Assembly (NCBI RefSeq): GCF_948329825.1
Contig: NZ_CAOJCM010000002.1
Coordinates: 1,299,777-1,363,776, forward strand
Direction: 5' to 3'
Source: Paenibacillus sp. JJ-100
GTDB lineage: Bacteria; Bacillota; Bacilli; Paenibacillales; Paenibacillaceae
Length of the DNA stretch: 64,000 nt
Shown: positions 24,896 to 34,035 of the stretch, in pieces
Layout: each line of letters begins with the position of its first letter
Position numbering within the stretch: position 1 is the stretch's first letter
Made by a program: the position numbers and the translations under genes
Notes under the pieces: generated by a model
Told to the model about the DNA's origin: nothing
What the model saw: the letters and a program-made list of their open reading frames with translations, nothing else
The model's database searches: none

Positions 24896-27016
24896 GTGAA
24901 CAATATCAATACGAATAATGCCATGAATACAAATATGAAGAATGTAAACGAACAAACGCTAACCAGTCTCGGCTTCCACCATATTCAGAAAAACATTGCA
25001 GACTATGCCCTTTCCTATCTGGGCAAACGTTATGCCAGAGAACTCCAACCGATGACCGATGCACATCTCATTCAAATGCGTCTGGACGAGACTGAGGAAG
25101 CAGCAGCTCTTGTCCGTTTCGGGGCAAGTGTACCCATTCCTTCGTTAGAGGGATTGGAAACGATCATTGCCCTGCTCGGCACCGGATATCTATTCAGCGA
25201 ACGCGACTTCAGCCATCTCGCTCAGTTCCTTCGCAGCTGTGCGCAACTTATGAAGTATATGGAGGGTAAATCCGGCATTGCTCCGACCGTTAGTCGTTAT
25301 GCATCTTCTATGATGCTTATGGATAGCTTGCGAAGCGAGATAGAACGTTGTATTCATAATGGGCGTATTGAGGATCAAGCGAGCAAGGAACTCATTCGAA
25401 TTCGCAAAAAAATGAGTGTGAATGAAGAACGTATGAAACGCAAACTGGATTCACTGGTTGGCAGACACCGCTCGATTATGCAGGAACAGGTTGTCAGCCA
25501 GCGGAATGGGAGAACTGTATTGCCTATTAAAAAAGAATTTCGCAAGCACGTCAAAGGCAGTGTACTTGATGAATCTGGTAGCGGGCAAACCGTATATATT
25601 GAGCCTGCAGAACTGACAGGTCTGCAGATGGAACTTACTCTACTGCAAGCTGAGGAATCCCGGGAAGAGATGAAGATTCTTGGCGACCTGACCTCTCTGG
25701 CTGAATCTTACAGCCGGGAAATTGCACTGAATACAGAGACCGTGGGCATTCTGGATTTTTTGTTTGCCAAAGCAAAATATGCAGTGGCTATGGATGGGCG
25801 GTCCGTGCGTGTTAACAGCCACGGTAAGATTAGTCTGCGTCGAGCGAGACACCCTCTAATGGGGTCGTCTATGGTTCCGCTTGATTTTTCCATCGGATAC
25901 ACTTACTCATCCCTTATCATTACAGGCCCGAACACAGGCGGCAAAACCGTTGCACTCAAGACACTCGGGCTGCTAACACTGATGATGCAATCCGGACTAC
26001 TTGTTCCCGTGGCTGAGGGAGGAGAAATGGCTGTATATGAGCAGATCGCTGTCGATATTGGCGATGGTCAAAGCCTTGAACAGGCGCTTAGCACATTCTC
26101 AGCACATATTCGCAATATGATCACGATTCTGAAACAAGCGAATCCTTCCACGCTCGTACTGATCGACGAAATGGCGTCAGGTACAGATCCAGGAGAAGGT
26201 GTTGGGCTCTCTATAGCGATGCTCGAAGAATTGCATAAATGCGGGGCAACCGTTGTTGCTACGACGCATTTCGGGGAAATCAAATATTTTGCCGCAGCTA
26301 CATCCGGATTTGAAAATGCACGAATGGAGTTCGACACCGCCTCTCTCCAGCCCTTATATCGACTGCGAATCGGGGAAGCTGGCGAAAGTTATGCTTATTC
26401 TATTGCGCTTAAACTGGGCATGCCGGAGCATATTATTGAGCGTTCGAAGTCCATAGCTGATGAACCCTTGAATAGAAATGCGAATCAAATCATTCATAAT
26501 GAGTTACAGCAAAAGATCCATCATGATAGACACACTTCTGCGCCTGATTATGTAGAGCAAGCTCAATCATTAGAGCATTGTTCTCATATAGAAGATACTA
26601 ATTTTCTTGAGAATAATGCTCCTACAGAGGATGCTAATAATAAAGAATCGAATCTAAATGATCTAAATGATGTATCTCCAGGCTCCAACTCCGACTCCGA
26701 CTCCGACTCTATGTCCAATAAAGCACCTGTTCGTGCTTTTCGTAAAGGAGACCGCGTTTATGCAGCTTATTTGGATCAGGCAGGGATTGTCAGTGACGAA
26801 GAGGATCATCGGGGACAGATTGGAGTCATGATTCGGGGACGTAAACTGAAAATTCACAAGAAACGTCTGCGCCTGCATATCTCTGCTGATGAGTTATATC
26901 CGGGGAATTATGATCTGGACATTGTGTTAGAGAGTAAGGAAAATCGCAAGAAACGCAATCTGATGAAGCGCAAACATGTGGAGGGACTGCAAATCGAGTT
27001 GCCTCCCGAAGAGTGA
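24896..27016 (+). CDS. MutS2-like ATPase lacking the Smr nuclease domain
   Basis: A 706-residue paralogue of MutS2. MutS2 proteins are ABC-type ATPases; in Bacillus subtilis MutS2 recognises collided ribosomes and splits them. Here the MutS core and clamp regions are present, with Walker A GPNTGGKT (about 344-351) and Walker B LVLIDEMASGTDPGEG (about 418). A low-complexity linker follows (SDSDSDSMSN, about 598-606), then a KOW/SH3-like segment (RKGDRVYAAYLDQAGIV, about 616). The C-terminal Smr domain of standard MutS2 (about 780 residues, with DLRG and HGxGxG motifs) is absent. The start is GTG at 24896, seven bases after AAGGAGAG. A long leader with two terminators precedes it. A role in ribosome rescue or antibiotic tolerance is inferred. 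Confidence 0.85.
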   Translation: MNNINTNNAMNTNMKNVNEQTLTSLGFHHIQKNIADYALSYLGKRYARELQPMTDAHLIQMRLDETEEAAALVRFGASVPIPSLEGLETIIALLGTGYLFSERDFSHLAQFLRSCAQLMKYMEGKSGIAPTVSRYASSMMLMDSLRSEIERCIHNGRIEDQASKELIRIRKKMSVNEERMKRKLDSLVGRHRSIMQEQVVSQRNGRTVLPIKKEFRKHVKGSVLDESGSGQTVYIEPAELTGLQMELTLLQAEESREEMKILGDLTSLAESYSREIALNTETVGILDFLFAKAKYAVAMDGRSVRVNSHGKISLRRARHPLMGSSMVPLDFSIGYTYSSLIITGPNTGGKTVALKTLGLLTLMMQSGLLVPVAEGGEMAVYEQIAVDIGDGQSLEQALSTFSAHIRNMITILKQANPSTLVLIDEMASGTDPGEGVGLSIAMLEELHKCGATVVATTHFGEIKYFAAATSGFENARMEFDTASLQPLYRLRIGEAGESYAYSIALKLGMPEHIIERSKSIADEPLNRNANQIIHNELQQKIHHDRHTSAPDYVEQAQSLEHCSHIEDTNFLENNAPTEDANNKESNLNDLNDVSPGSNSDSDSDSMSNKAPVRAFRKGDRVYAAYLDQAGIVSDEEDHRGQIGVMIRGRKLKIHKKRLRLHISADELYPGNYDLDIVLESKENRKKRNLMKRKHVEGLQIELPPEE

Positions 27017-27186
27017 AAGCAGCTCAGAGCGACTGCACAAATGTAATGCCAACAATATTCCCTATCCCATTGTGCTCAAGAGGGACTAACTAAAACTTCT
27101 TAGCTGGAGGGCTCGTTTTGATATAATAGAAGCCATAGATTACGAATGTCTGCATAGGAATAACGAATGAAGAAAAGAGGTACAAC

Positions 27187-27429
27187 ATGCTTGAGAAACA
27201 GCCGAAGCCGGAGAAACAAAACAGCAAGCAAAGTAATACAATCCATGAGCTACGATGTCCACTCTGCGGGGAAAATAACGATTGTGTCTATGCTGCAGGT
27301 AAACCTCATTCTGAATGCTGGTGTAATAATGCTGTATTCCCTGAGGAAGTGTTTGAACGTATTCCCGCAGAACATCGTCGCAAATCATGCATCTGTCAAC
27401 AATGTCTGGTAAGTGAGGTACGGCAATAA
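27187..27429 (+). CDS. Small cysteine-rich CWC-family protein
   Basis: An 80-residue protein with the cysteine pattern of the CWC family: CPLCGENNDC, then CWCNN, then CICQQCL near the end. The seven or more cysteines suggest a bound metal such as zinc; function is not known for the family. The N-terminal 20 residues are polar and lysine/glutamine-rich. AAGAGGT lies upstream of the ATG. It starts 170 bases after the mutS2-like gene on the same strand, with no clear terminator in between, so it could be co-expressed. Confidence 0.75.
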   Translation: MLEKQPKPEKQNSKQSNTIHELRCPLCGENNDCVYAAGKPHSECWCNNAVFPEEVFERIPAEHRRKSCICQQCLVSEVRQ

Positions 27430-27492
27430 CAGGAACGGGTTATCTTGTATCCATTACTGTGTCCGTGCCAAAGGTCCGCCTGGAACACCAAA

Positions 27493-27550
27493 AAACCATT
27501 CCCTCTCCCAATGGAACTGCATCATCCTTTGGAAGGGGAATGGTTTCTTT
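27493..27550 (+). terminator. Possible terminator after the CWC gene
   Basis: AAACCATTCCC (27493-27503) pairs with GGGAATGGTTT (27536-27546), followed by CTTT. The loop of about 30 bases and the short T-tract make it weak; it could serve either strand. Confidence 0.5.
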
Positions 27551-27702
27551 GCGATCTAATCTTCTTAGAAGCTCAATATTTAATGATATCTATAATTCTG
27601 TAAAAGCAGATTCAGCAACTCTAGCTATCGCCTGTTTTCAGCTCGATTCTCCCTAGATTTTTCACTATATTAAGCTGTTATAACCGGGGATTCGTGGGCT
27701 GA

Positions 27703-28848
27703 TCACATCTGATGATACTGCTTCACTGCCTCCACCAACACGGGATGGTCAATATCCATGGTGGTATAGTGCTGCAGTGCAGCCGCGATGCCTTTATCGC
27801 GGATCATGCTTTGCAGTTCCACCGCCTCGGGATCATCGGACACATCAAACTTGCAGGCCGCAGCCATGCCCATAGCCAGATGGGTCACCGACATATCGTT
27901 CGCGTGCGCCAGAAGCGCCGGGCGAACAAGACGATCGTTCGGGGAGAGCTTGCGCAGCGGGGAGCGACCTACGCGGGTTACCTCATCGGTGAGATAAGGA
28001 TTAATGAACCGCTCCAAAATTTTGACAATATACTGCTCATGCTCTCCCGGGTCGAAGCCAAAACGTTTCACCAACACCTGACCTGTCTCCTGCAATGCAC
28101 CGTATACAATGGACTTTACTTTTTCATCAGCAATGGCCTTCTGAATCGTATCATACCCGTGTACATAGCCAATATATGCTGCAACACAATGTCCTGTATT
28201 TACCGTAAACAATTTGCGCTCAATGTAGGGTTCAAGATCATCCACATAGACCACACCATCGATTGATTTGAATGCAGGTGCCATCTGCGAGCGATCCACC
28301 ACCCACTCATAAAAGGGCTCTACCTGAACATGCAGGGGATCTTCATGATTCTGGATCGGTACAATCCGGTCAACTGCCGAATTTGGAAAGTACACATATT
28401 GATCAGCGAACGCACGAGCCTGCTCATCCAGCAATGCATATACATGCTCTTTCAGCTGTGCGCTTCCACCGATCGCATTCTCACAAGCAATGATATGCAG
28501 CGGATTTTGCACAGAACCCGCACGCCTTCTTCGCTCCAGTCCTTCTGCAATACCGGGCGCAATATGTTTCAATACAGCGACACCCACTGCAGTTGTAATC
28601 AGATCAGCTTCCGCCACAGTATCAGCAACCGTTTGTAACTCCCGTCCATCAATAGCGGTTACTCCACTTACCGTCTCCTGATCTTTACTCTCATTGGCAA
28701 GCTCCACGGTATACTCACCGCGCTCTCGAAGAGCATGTACAAGTTCTTGATTCACATCCGAGAACGTCACCTCGTATCCAGCACGAGACAGAATCAAACC
28801 GATAAATCCACGTCCAATGTTACCTGCGCCAAAGTGAAGGGCCTTCAT
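27703..28848 (-). CDS. mtlD: Mannitol-1-phosphate 5-dehydrogenase
   Basis: A 381-residue NAD-dependent enzyme that oxidises mannitol 1-phosphate to fructose 6-phosphate in the cytoplasm. The N-terminus MKALHFGAGNIGRGFIGLIL is the dinucleotide-binding fold of the polyol-specific long-chain dehydrogenase family. The catalytic-region motif KLFTVNTGHCVAAYIGY is present. Its ATG overlaps the mtlF stop codon by four bases (ATGA at 28845-28848), so translation is coupled. Last gene of the mtlA-mtlR-mtlF-mtlD operon. Length is normal for the family. Confidence 0.96.
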   Translation of the reverse strand: MKALHFGAGNIGRGFIGLILSRAGYEVTFSDVNQELVHALRERGEYTVELANESKDQETVSGVTAIDGRELQTVADTVAEADLITTAVGVAVLKHIAPGIAEGLERRRRAGSVQNPLHIIACENAIGGSAQLKEHVYALLDEQARAFADQYVYFPNSAVDRIVPIQNHEDPLHVQVEPFYEWVVDRSQMAPAFKSIDGVVYVDDLEPYIERKLFTVNTGHCVAAYIGYVHGYDTIQKAIADEKVKSIVYGALQETGQVLVKRFGFDPGEHEQYIVKILERFINPYLTDEVTRVGRSPLRKLSPNDRLVRPALLAHANDMSVTHLAMGMAAACKFDVSDDPEAVELQSMIRDKGIAAALQHYTTMDIDHPVLVEAVKQYHQM

Positions 28849-29279
28849 AGTTCCATTTCACTTTCTAGAATCGTAATAACTTCCTCTGCTGTTTTCGCCT
28901 GACGCAGGGCATCCATATTTTCTTCCTCGGCACAGATTACCGCAATACTTGTTAAAATCTCCATATGTTCTCCGCCTTGAGCTGCAATGCCAATAACCAT
29001 ATAAGCCTTTTCTTCCCCAAAATCAACCCCCTGCGGAAATTGAATCACCGAAATCCCCGTTGAGAGAATGAACGCTTTAGACTCTTTCGTACCATGCGGA
29101 ATAGCAAGTCCATTGCCCACATAGGTAGATACAATTTCTTCACGCTCGATCATCTTGTCAATATACTCTGCAGTGATATGGCCAGCATCCTTCAGAATCT
29201 GTCCTGCCATACGAATAGCCTCGTATTTGTCTTGAGCCGTCGCGTTCATGATGACTTTGTCTGTTGTTAACATACTCAT
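28845..29279 (-). CDS. mtlF: PTS mannitol-specific enzyme IIA
   Basis: A 144-residue cytoplasmic phosphocarrier that passes phosphate from HPr to the IIB domain of MtlA. The active-site histidine is in LAIPHGTKESKAFIL (about residue 60). The start is the ATG at 29279, seven bases after GGAGGT, which itself lies inside the end of mtlR; the longer in-frame start at 29321 would overlap mtlR. It overlaps mtlD by four bases. As in many Bacillales, IIA is a separate polypeptide from the IICB protein. Confidence 0.95.
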   Translation of the reverse strand: MSMLTTDKVIMNATAQDKYEAIRMAGQILKDAGHITAEYIDKMIEREEIVSTYVGNGLAIPHGTKESKAFILSTGISVIQFPQGVDFGEEKAYMVIGIAAQGGEHMEILTSIAVICAEEENMDALRQAKTAEEVITILESEMEL

Positions 29280-29280
29280 G

Positions 29281-31383
29281 TTATTGACCTCCAATTTCAG
29301 TTTTACTCCGATAAAATCCAACTAGTTCCTGAGACAGATAATGAACAATCTCATCCCTATTCCCTTGTGTGAGTAACATAACCATCTCTTCTTGAAGAAG
29401 CAGTGCACTAATCTCGCTTAGAACCTCCAAGCTTTCTTTGGACAATTCCTTTGGACCGAGCATGAGCAGTACATGGCTGACTCCTTCCGGATCATCCTTT
29501 GTCCGAAGCATCGGTTCGTTCAGCTGGAACAGACGGATAGACGGACTGTAGATACTTTCGCTCCGTGTATGGAAAAGAGCTAGCGTAGTACCGGGAATTT
29601 TCTGACTTCCCATCGATTCACGCTTTTCAAGCAGCTTCGCAACATCTTCAGGATCCTTTAATACACCTGATTGATGTGCAACGGTACTCATCGCAAGCAA
29701 ACTCTGAGATAAATCAAGTTGTACATTATTTAAGGTGTGCACTTGAAATTTGCCAATAATCCGTACGATTTCAAGCAGCGTCGCTTCCATTCCTTCAGGA
29801 TCAGAAGTTCGGTTGGGTGTCTCCTGCCTTATGTCACGAGGTTTGTGATGTCGTCGCTGTAGCGTTGTCGTTTTGATAAAATGGCGCAGATTCTCGCTCT
29901 CTTCTGCTGTCAACAGCGGGCTGACTTTGTAATACTGATCTTCCTCCATGGGCAGATCGACAGTTGATAAGACCAGATCATACTCTTCTGCTGGCATTCG
30001 GGCAGCTTCGTACCATGACACGCTATCGATGATCTGAATTTCAGGAAATTCCTTAGACAGCCGACTGGACAACATGCGCGAGGATCCAATTCCACTGTTA
30101 CACACAACGATCGCCCGGATCTCCTGCTTCAACGCTCGTAACCGCTCAATAGATGCACCAAAATGCATGACAAGAAATCCTATCTCTTCATCTGGAACCT
30201 CTACCCCTGGCCATGCATGCAGCACGGATCTTTTGACTTGTTCAAATAGAACGTCATAATCTCTGCGAATCTGCTGCAATAGTGGATTTCGAATCATTTG
30301 ATGCCCTTCAAGCCGTTCCATTACAGGCACCATATGATCTATTAATCCTTCTCGAAGCAAGCGATCTTCATGAAAGCTATAACCCGTTCTATCTTGCATC
30401 TGATCCGTAAGTGAATGGACTCTATCCATTAGAATCAGATTGTCAATCGGGAGCAGACGTGAAGTATGAAGCTGCTGTTCCGTTTCCGTCAGCAATTGAT
30501 GAAAATACATTTGCTCCGCTTCTGAAAAAGCCACTCCCAGCTGGGAGGATAATATATTGCACAGCCGAGAGGCCATATACTCGGGCACTTGTGGTTCATG
30601 TAACTCTGATACTCTAACAGAAGTCATATTTTTTGTGCCTGACGGCACACGCCCTATATCAAATCCTTTGCGTATTCGAACAATAGCTGCAGATAACTGA
30701 ATAAGCAGCTTCATATACTGTCGTTCAGGTATCTTCTCCAGCCATTCAATATCCGGTTGCCATAATGCATTTTCAATAGTAACCACATCACTATGACCGA
30801 TCATGCTGAGTAACTTTTGATTAACGACGGAGCTCCCTTGCTCCGGCTGTCTGCCAAAGAGATCCGACTCATCCAGCATTTCCATGGCGAGCGCCGCAAT
30901 AGCTCTGCGAAGGATTGCCTCGCTACCCGTTATTTTGACGCCATATCCCCGCCTTCGAACGAGTTTTAAACCGGATTGCCGAATGCGTGACTCCAGATCA
31001 TCCAGATCGTTGGTGACCGTCGAGACCGTCACCTTCATGTCAGAGGCAAGAGCACGCATCTTGATCGGTTCAGCCTCTCCCAGCAGGATGCAAAGCATGA
31101 AGAGCTTACGCTCTTCCGGCGTAAACTCTACATGTTCATTACCTTCCAGCTTCTGGCGTAATGCACTAAGATCATCTGAATCGGAATCAATACGAATGCC
31201 GGTCCCCGATTTTTTTTCCAACCGCATACCGAGCGGTTCAAGCCATTGTTCAATCATCAGCAATTCGCGATGAACAGTCCGGGTACTTACTTTCACTTCT
31301 AAGGCGATTTCGCCAGCCGTGACTTCATGGGGATGTTCCAGCAGGAATTCCACAATTTCACGTTGTCTTTTGGTAATACTCAT
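29281..31383 (-). CDS. mtlR: Mannitol operon activator MtlR (PRD regulator)
   Basis: A 700-residue BglG/DeoR-type activator. Order: N-terminal helix-turn-helix (about 5-50, EVTAGEIALEVKVSTRTVHREL) and a second HTH-like region, two PTS regulation domains with conserved histidines (about 180-400, including IGFLVMHFGASIERL), a IIB-Gat-like domain (VVCNSGIGSSRMLSSRL, about 420) and a C-terminal IIA-like domain (LALFHTRSESIYSP). Phosphorylation of the PRDs by HPr and of the IIB/IIA-like domains by the mannitol PTS controls activity. It lies between mtlA and mtlF in one transcription direction and abuts mtlF directly. Confidence 0.94.
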   Translation of the reverse strand: MSITKRQREIVEFLLEHPHEVTAGEIALEVKVSTRTVHRELLMIEQWLEPLGMRLEKKSGTGIRIDSDSDDLSALRQKLEGNEHVEFTPEERKLFMLCILLGEAEPIKMRALASDMKVTVSTVTNDLDDLESRIRQSGLKLVRRRGYGVKITGSEAILRRAIAALAMEMLDESDLFGRQPEQGSSVVNQKLLSMIGHSDVVTIENALWQPDIEWLEKIPERQYMKLLIQLSAAIVRIRKGFDIGRVPSGTKNMTSVRVSELHEPQVPEYMASRLCNILSSQLGVAFSEAEQMYFHQLLTETEQQLHTSRLLPIDNLILMDRVHSLTDQMQDRTGYSFHEDRLLREGLIDHMVPVMERLEGHQMIRNPLLQQIRRDYDVLFEQVKRSVLHAWPGVEVPDEEIGFLVMHFGASIERLRALKQEIRAIVVCNSGIGSSRMLSSRLSKEFPEIQIIDSVSWYEAARMPAEEYDLVLSTVDLPMEEDQYYKVSPLLTAEESENLRHFIKTTTLQRRHHKPRDIRQETPNRTSDPEGMEATLLEIVRIIGKFQVHTLNNVQLDLSQSLLAMSTVAHQSGVLKDPEDVAKLLEKRESMGSQKIPGTTLALFHTRSESIYSPSIRLFQLNEPMLRTKDDPEGVSHVLLMLGPKELSKESLEVLSEISALLLQEEMVMLLTQGNRDEIVHYLSQELVGFYRSKTEIGGQ

Positions 31384-31462
31384 ATCTCCGCCTCCGGCTC
31401 TTGGAAACAGCTGCTCTACGTAGATTTAAAGCTCATGAAACTCATTCGCAACGGTTTATCAC

Positions 31463-32926
31463 TTACTTCAAACGTTCAACAAGCGCATCGTATTCCGGGC
31501 TTTTTAGGAAGTTGTCGATGGATATATGCTCCGCATTTGGTGCAACTGTACGCGCTCGATCCGTTAATGTTTTTTGCGTAATCACAACGTCAGCATCTTG
31601 CGGAATTTCACTAATCGCTGTGTTGGTTACAGCAACATCGATCCCTTCAGATTTCATCTTTTTGCGCAGAATCGAAGCTCCCATCGCACTCGAACCCATA
31701 CCTGCATCGCATGAGAAAACAATCTTTTTCACATCCGATTTTGCCTTGGAAGCTGCAGAAGTTGCGATATCTGCTGCTCTGTCTGCTTCACGATTATCCG
31801 CTGTAATCGCTGCATTTGCGGTATTACCTTGGCTCTTCATATCTTTCATCTGGCTGGAAGCAGCCTCTAAATCTTCTTCCTTCTGCTTACCTGTTTTGAG
31901 CAGCAGAGAAGCGATTAGGAAGGAAACAATGGTTGCTACGATAACCCCTGCAAGCATAGGGATGTATCCACCTTTTGGTGTCAGCAGGAAATAAGCGATA
32001 ATACTTCCTGGTGACGGTGCCGAAACTAATCCTGCCCCTGTCAGCATGAACGTTAATGTACCTGCCACACCACCAGCAATGGCTGCCAGAATCAGAATTG
32101 GTCTCATCAAGATGTAAGGGAAGTAGATCTCATGAATTCCCCCGAAGAAATGAATGACGCCTGCACCAGGTGCGGATGATCTCGCCATCCCCCGTCCGAA
32201 AAAGCAGTATGCCAACAAGATGCCCAGTCCAGGTCCTGGGTTGGATTCAAGCATATACAGTACAGATTGTCCTAATTCTCTGGCTTGATCTGTAGCAATT
32301 GGTGTTAAAATCCCGTGGTTTATAGCATTGTTCAGGAACAACACTTTAGCCGGTTCAATGATCAGGTTGACCAGTGGAAGCACACCAAGATTCATCAACC
32401 CTTGTACGCCTGCAGACAATACTTTGCTAAGCGCTTCAACCGCAGGCCCGATCCCTAACAAAGCAATGATGCCCAATATACCGCCGATGATTCCAGCCGA
32501 AAAGTTGTTGACCAACATTTCAAAACCAGCTTTGACCTTACCTTCAATAGATTTGTCAAATTTCTTAATCACCCATGCAGCCAATGGCCCTGCAATCATA
32601 GCCCCGAGGAACATCGGAATATCACTGCCTACAATTACACCGATGGTCATGATCGCACCAACGACACCCCCGCGCGTTCCATGTACCATCGTACCGCCGG
32701 TATAACCGATCAGCAGCGGCAGCAAATATTTAATCATGGGATCAACAAGCTGTGCTAGCGTTTCATTCGGGAACCAGCCTGTTTTAATAAACATTGCCGT
32801 GATCAGTCCCCAAGCAATAAACGCGCCCATATTAGGCATGACCATTCCGCTCAGGAAACGTCCAAAACGCTGTACACCAACACGTAACCCACCCTTAGAA
32901 TTGGACATTTGATCCAAATTACTCAT
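31463..32926 (-). CDS. mtlA: PTS mannitol-specific enzyme IICB
   Basis: A 487-residue mannitol permease. The membrane IIC domain (about residues 15-345) has multiple hydrophobic segments (MPNMGAFIAWGLITAMFIKTG starts it, IHFFGGIHEIYFPYI is the substrate-site motif). A hydrophilic linker leads to the cytoplasmic IIB domain (about 390-487) with the phospho-cysteine in IVFSCDAGMGSSAMGAS. It transports mannitol and phosphorylates it to mannitol 1-phosphate, the substrate of mtlD. First gene of the operon; a 330-base region upstream holds regulatory-looking repeats. Confidence 0.96.
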   Translation of the reverse strand: MSNLDQMSNSKGGLRVGVQRFGRFLSGMVMPNMGAFIAWGLITAMFIKTGWFPNETLAQLVDPMIKYLLPLLIGYTGGTMVHGTRGGVVGAIMTIGVIVGSDIPMFLGAMIAGPLAAWVIKKFDKSIEGKVKAGFEMLVNNFSAGIIGGILGIIALLGIGPAVEALSKVLSAGVQGLMNLGVLPLVNLIIEPAKVLFLNNAINHGILTPIATDQARELGQSVLYMLESNPGPGLGILLAYCFFGRGMARSSAPGAGVIHFFGGIHEIYFPYILMRPILILAAIAGGVAGTLTFMLTGAGLVSAPSPGSIIAYFLLTPKGGYIPMLAGVIVATIVSFLIASLLLKTGKQKEEDLEAASSQMKDMKSQGNTANAAITADNREADRAADIATSAASKAKSDVKKIVFSCDAGMGSSAMGASILRKKMKSEGIDVAVTNTAISEIPQDADVVITQKTLTDRARTVAPNAEHISIDNFLKSPEYDALVERLK

Positions 32927-33253
32927 TGATTTATCCTCCTTGAATCAAATCGTTATTCGTAATGAAAGGGGTATCATTTATCCCCTGCTGTTATCCTAAG
33001 CGAGAAACCTATCTTGTTCAATCAAATGAAAGCGTACTTTCGTCATGAACAATGATGACAACATTGGATTATGTAATCGCTTTATATCAAAATAAAAGGT
33101 GTAAACCCTTGATACAACAAGGTTTTTCCGTGTCTATGATTTTTTATACACAGCGCTGTAAGACTAGCATAGCTTGGTTTATTTCAACTGTTTTTATACC
33201 TGAATCTATAGAATCTTCGTTCTGATCTTGTCCATATGTGGATGAAAAAAAGC
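32927..33253 (-). promoter_or_regulatory. Upstream region of mtlA with candidate operators
   Basis: No gene is seen in these 330 bases. They contain a cre-like site at 33026-33040 (ATGAAAGCGTACTTT, one mismatch to the consensus); an adjacent imperfect inverted repeat (TTGTCAT...ATGACGAA on the minus strand, around 33038-33060) that could be an MtlR site; and the palindromic AAACCCTTGATACA motif at 33103-33125. I could not place a convincing promoter. Confidence 0.35.
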
Positions 33254-33290
33254 AAAAAAAACCTGCATAAGCTCATTTGCTTACGCAGGT
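33254..33290 (-). terminator. Rho-independent terminator of gcvH
   Basis: A 12-bp stem with one mismatch (33261-33272 with 33279-33290), six-base loop, and seven T on the minus strand. Confidence 0.92.
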
Positions 33291-33371
33291 CTGGATATAA
33301 AACGCTCTAATTTATATGAATACATAATATGTTAATAAGTACAAATAAACCAAATGACTCAGATTATGGGA

Positions 33372-33761
33372 TTACTCGATATGCTTACGATATTCTTCTG
33401 CCTTTAGCAATGAAGATAAAGCAGCGGTTACATCCCCATCAATACGAATTTCGATCATCCAGCCTTCCTCATAAGGAGAACTGTTTACAAGTTCCGGAGA
33501 GTCCTGCAATGCTTCATTAATGGCAACAATGGTCCCGTTGACTGGCGAGAACAGATCTGACACTGTCTTCACAGATTCAATTGTTCCGATACCTTCTTCT
33601 GCTTTTACACTTGCTTCGAGATCAGGCAATTCTACAAACACAATGTCACCCAGCTGATGTTGCGCGAACTCGGTGATACCGATTCGTACGGTATCCTCCC
33701 CAACGGTCTGCACCCACTCGTGCTCTTCACTGTACAAGAAATCATTTCTTAATTCGCTCAT
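33372..33761 (-). CDS. gcvH: Glycine cleavage system H protein
   Basis: A 129-residue lipoyl carrier that shuttles the aminomethyl group between the P and T proteins; in Firmicutes it also serves in lipoate relay. The lipoylated lysine is K65 in IESVKTVSDLFSPVNG. EEHEWV near the N-terminus and the YEEGWMIEI stretch near the end are typical. It is encoded divergently from gcvT-gcvPA-gcvPB, about 700 bases away, with its own promoter and terminator, so it escapes the glycine riboswitch that controls the other three subunits. Confidence 0.97.
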   Translation of the reverse strand: MSELRNDFLYSEEHEWVQTVGEDTVRIGITEFAQHQLGDIVFVELPDLEASVKAEEGIGTIESVKTVSDLFSPVNGTIVAINEALQDSPELVNSSPYEEGWMIEIRIDGDVTAALSSLLKAEEYRKHIE

Positions 33762-33831
33762 CGATATCCGCCTCGCTTTTCATTAATGAGTGCATGCGTT
33801 CTCTGACCTTTCCCTTTTCCCCAGACAACAG

Positions 33832-33859
33832 CGTATGATAAATCGGATTCAAATGTCAA
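33832..33859 (-). promoter_or_regulatory. Probable promoter of gcvH
   Basis: TTGACA (33854-33859) with a 16-base spacer to CATACG (33832-33837) on the minus strand. Perfect -35 box, weak -10 box. Confidence 0.5.
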
Positions 33860-33952
33860 GATAGCTCATCATTTATTCGTTAAAATAACGAACATTACAA
33901 TTAACTTTCAATAAAACATTCGTATTTTGTCGTAAATTGAAGGATATCTATC

Positions 33953-33982
33953 TTGACATCAGCAGTGGATTCACGTTTTAAT
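33953..33982 (+). promoter_or_regulatory. Promoter of the glycine riboswitch-gcv operon
   Basis: TTGACA (33953-33958) and TTTAAT (33977-33982) with an 18-base spacer, about 50 bases before the first aptamer. Confidence 0.65.
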
Positions 33983-34035
33983 GAGAGAAGCAACATGAGT
34001 TCATTGAACTACGTAAGAACCGCGGATGAATGTAA

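Noticed and set aside
26685..26712. Repeated gactcc units in the mutS2-like gene as a phase-variable repeat
   Set aside because: The units are two codons long, so gain or loss would keep the frame. They only vary the Ser/Asp linker length.
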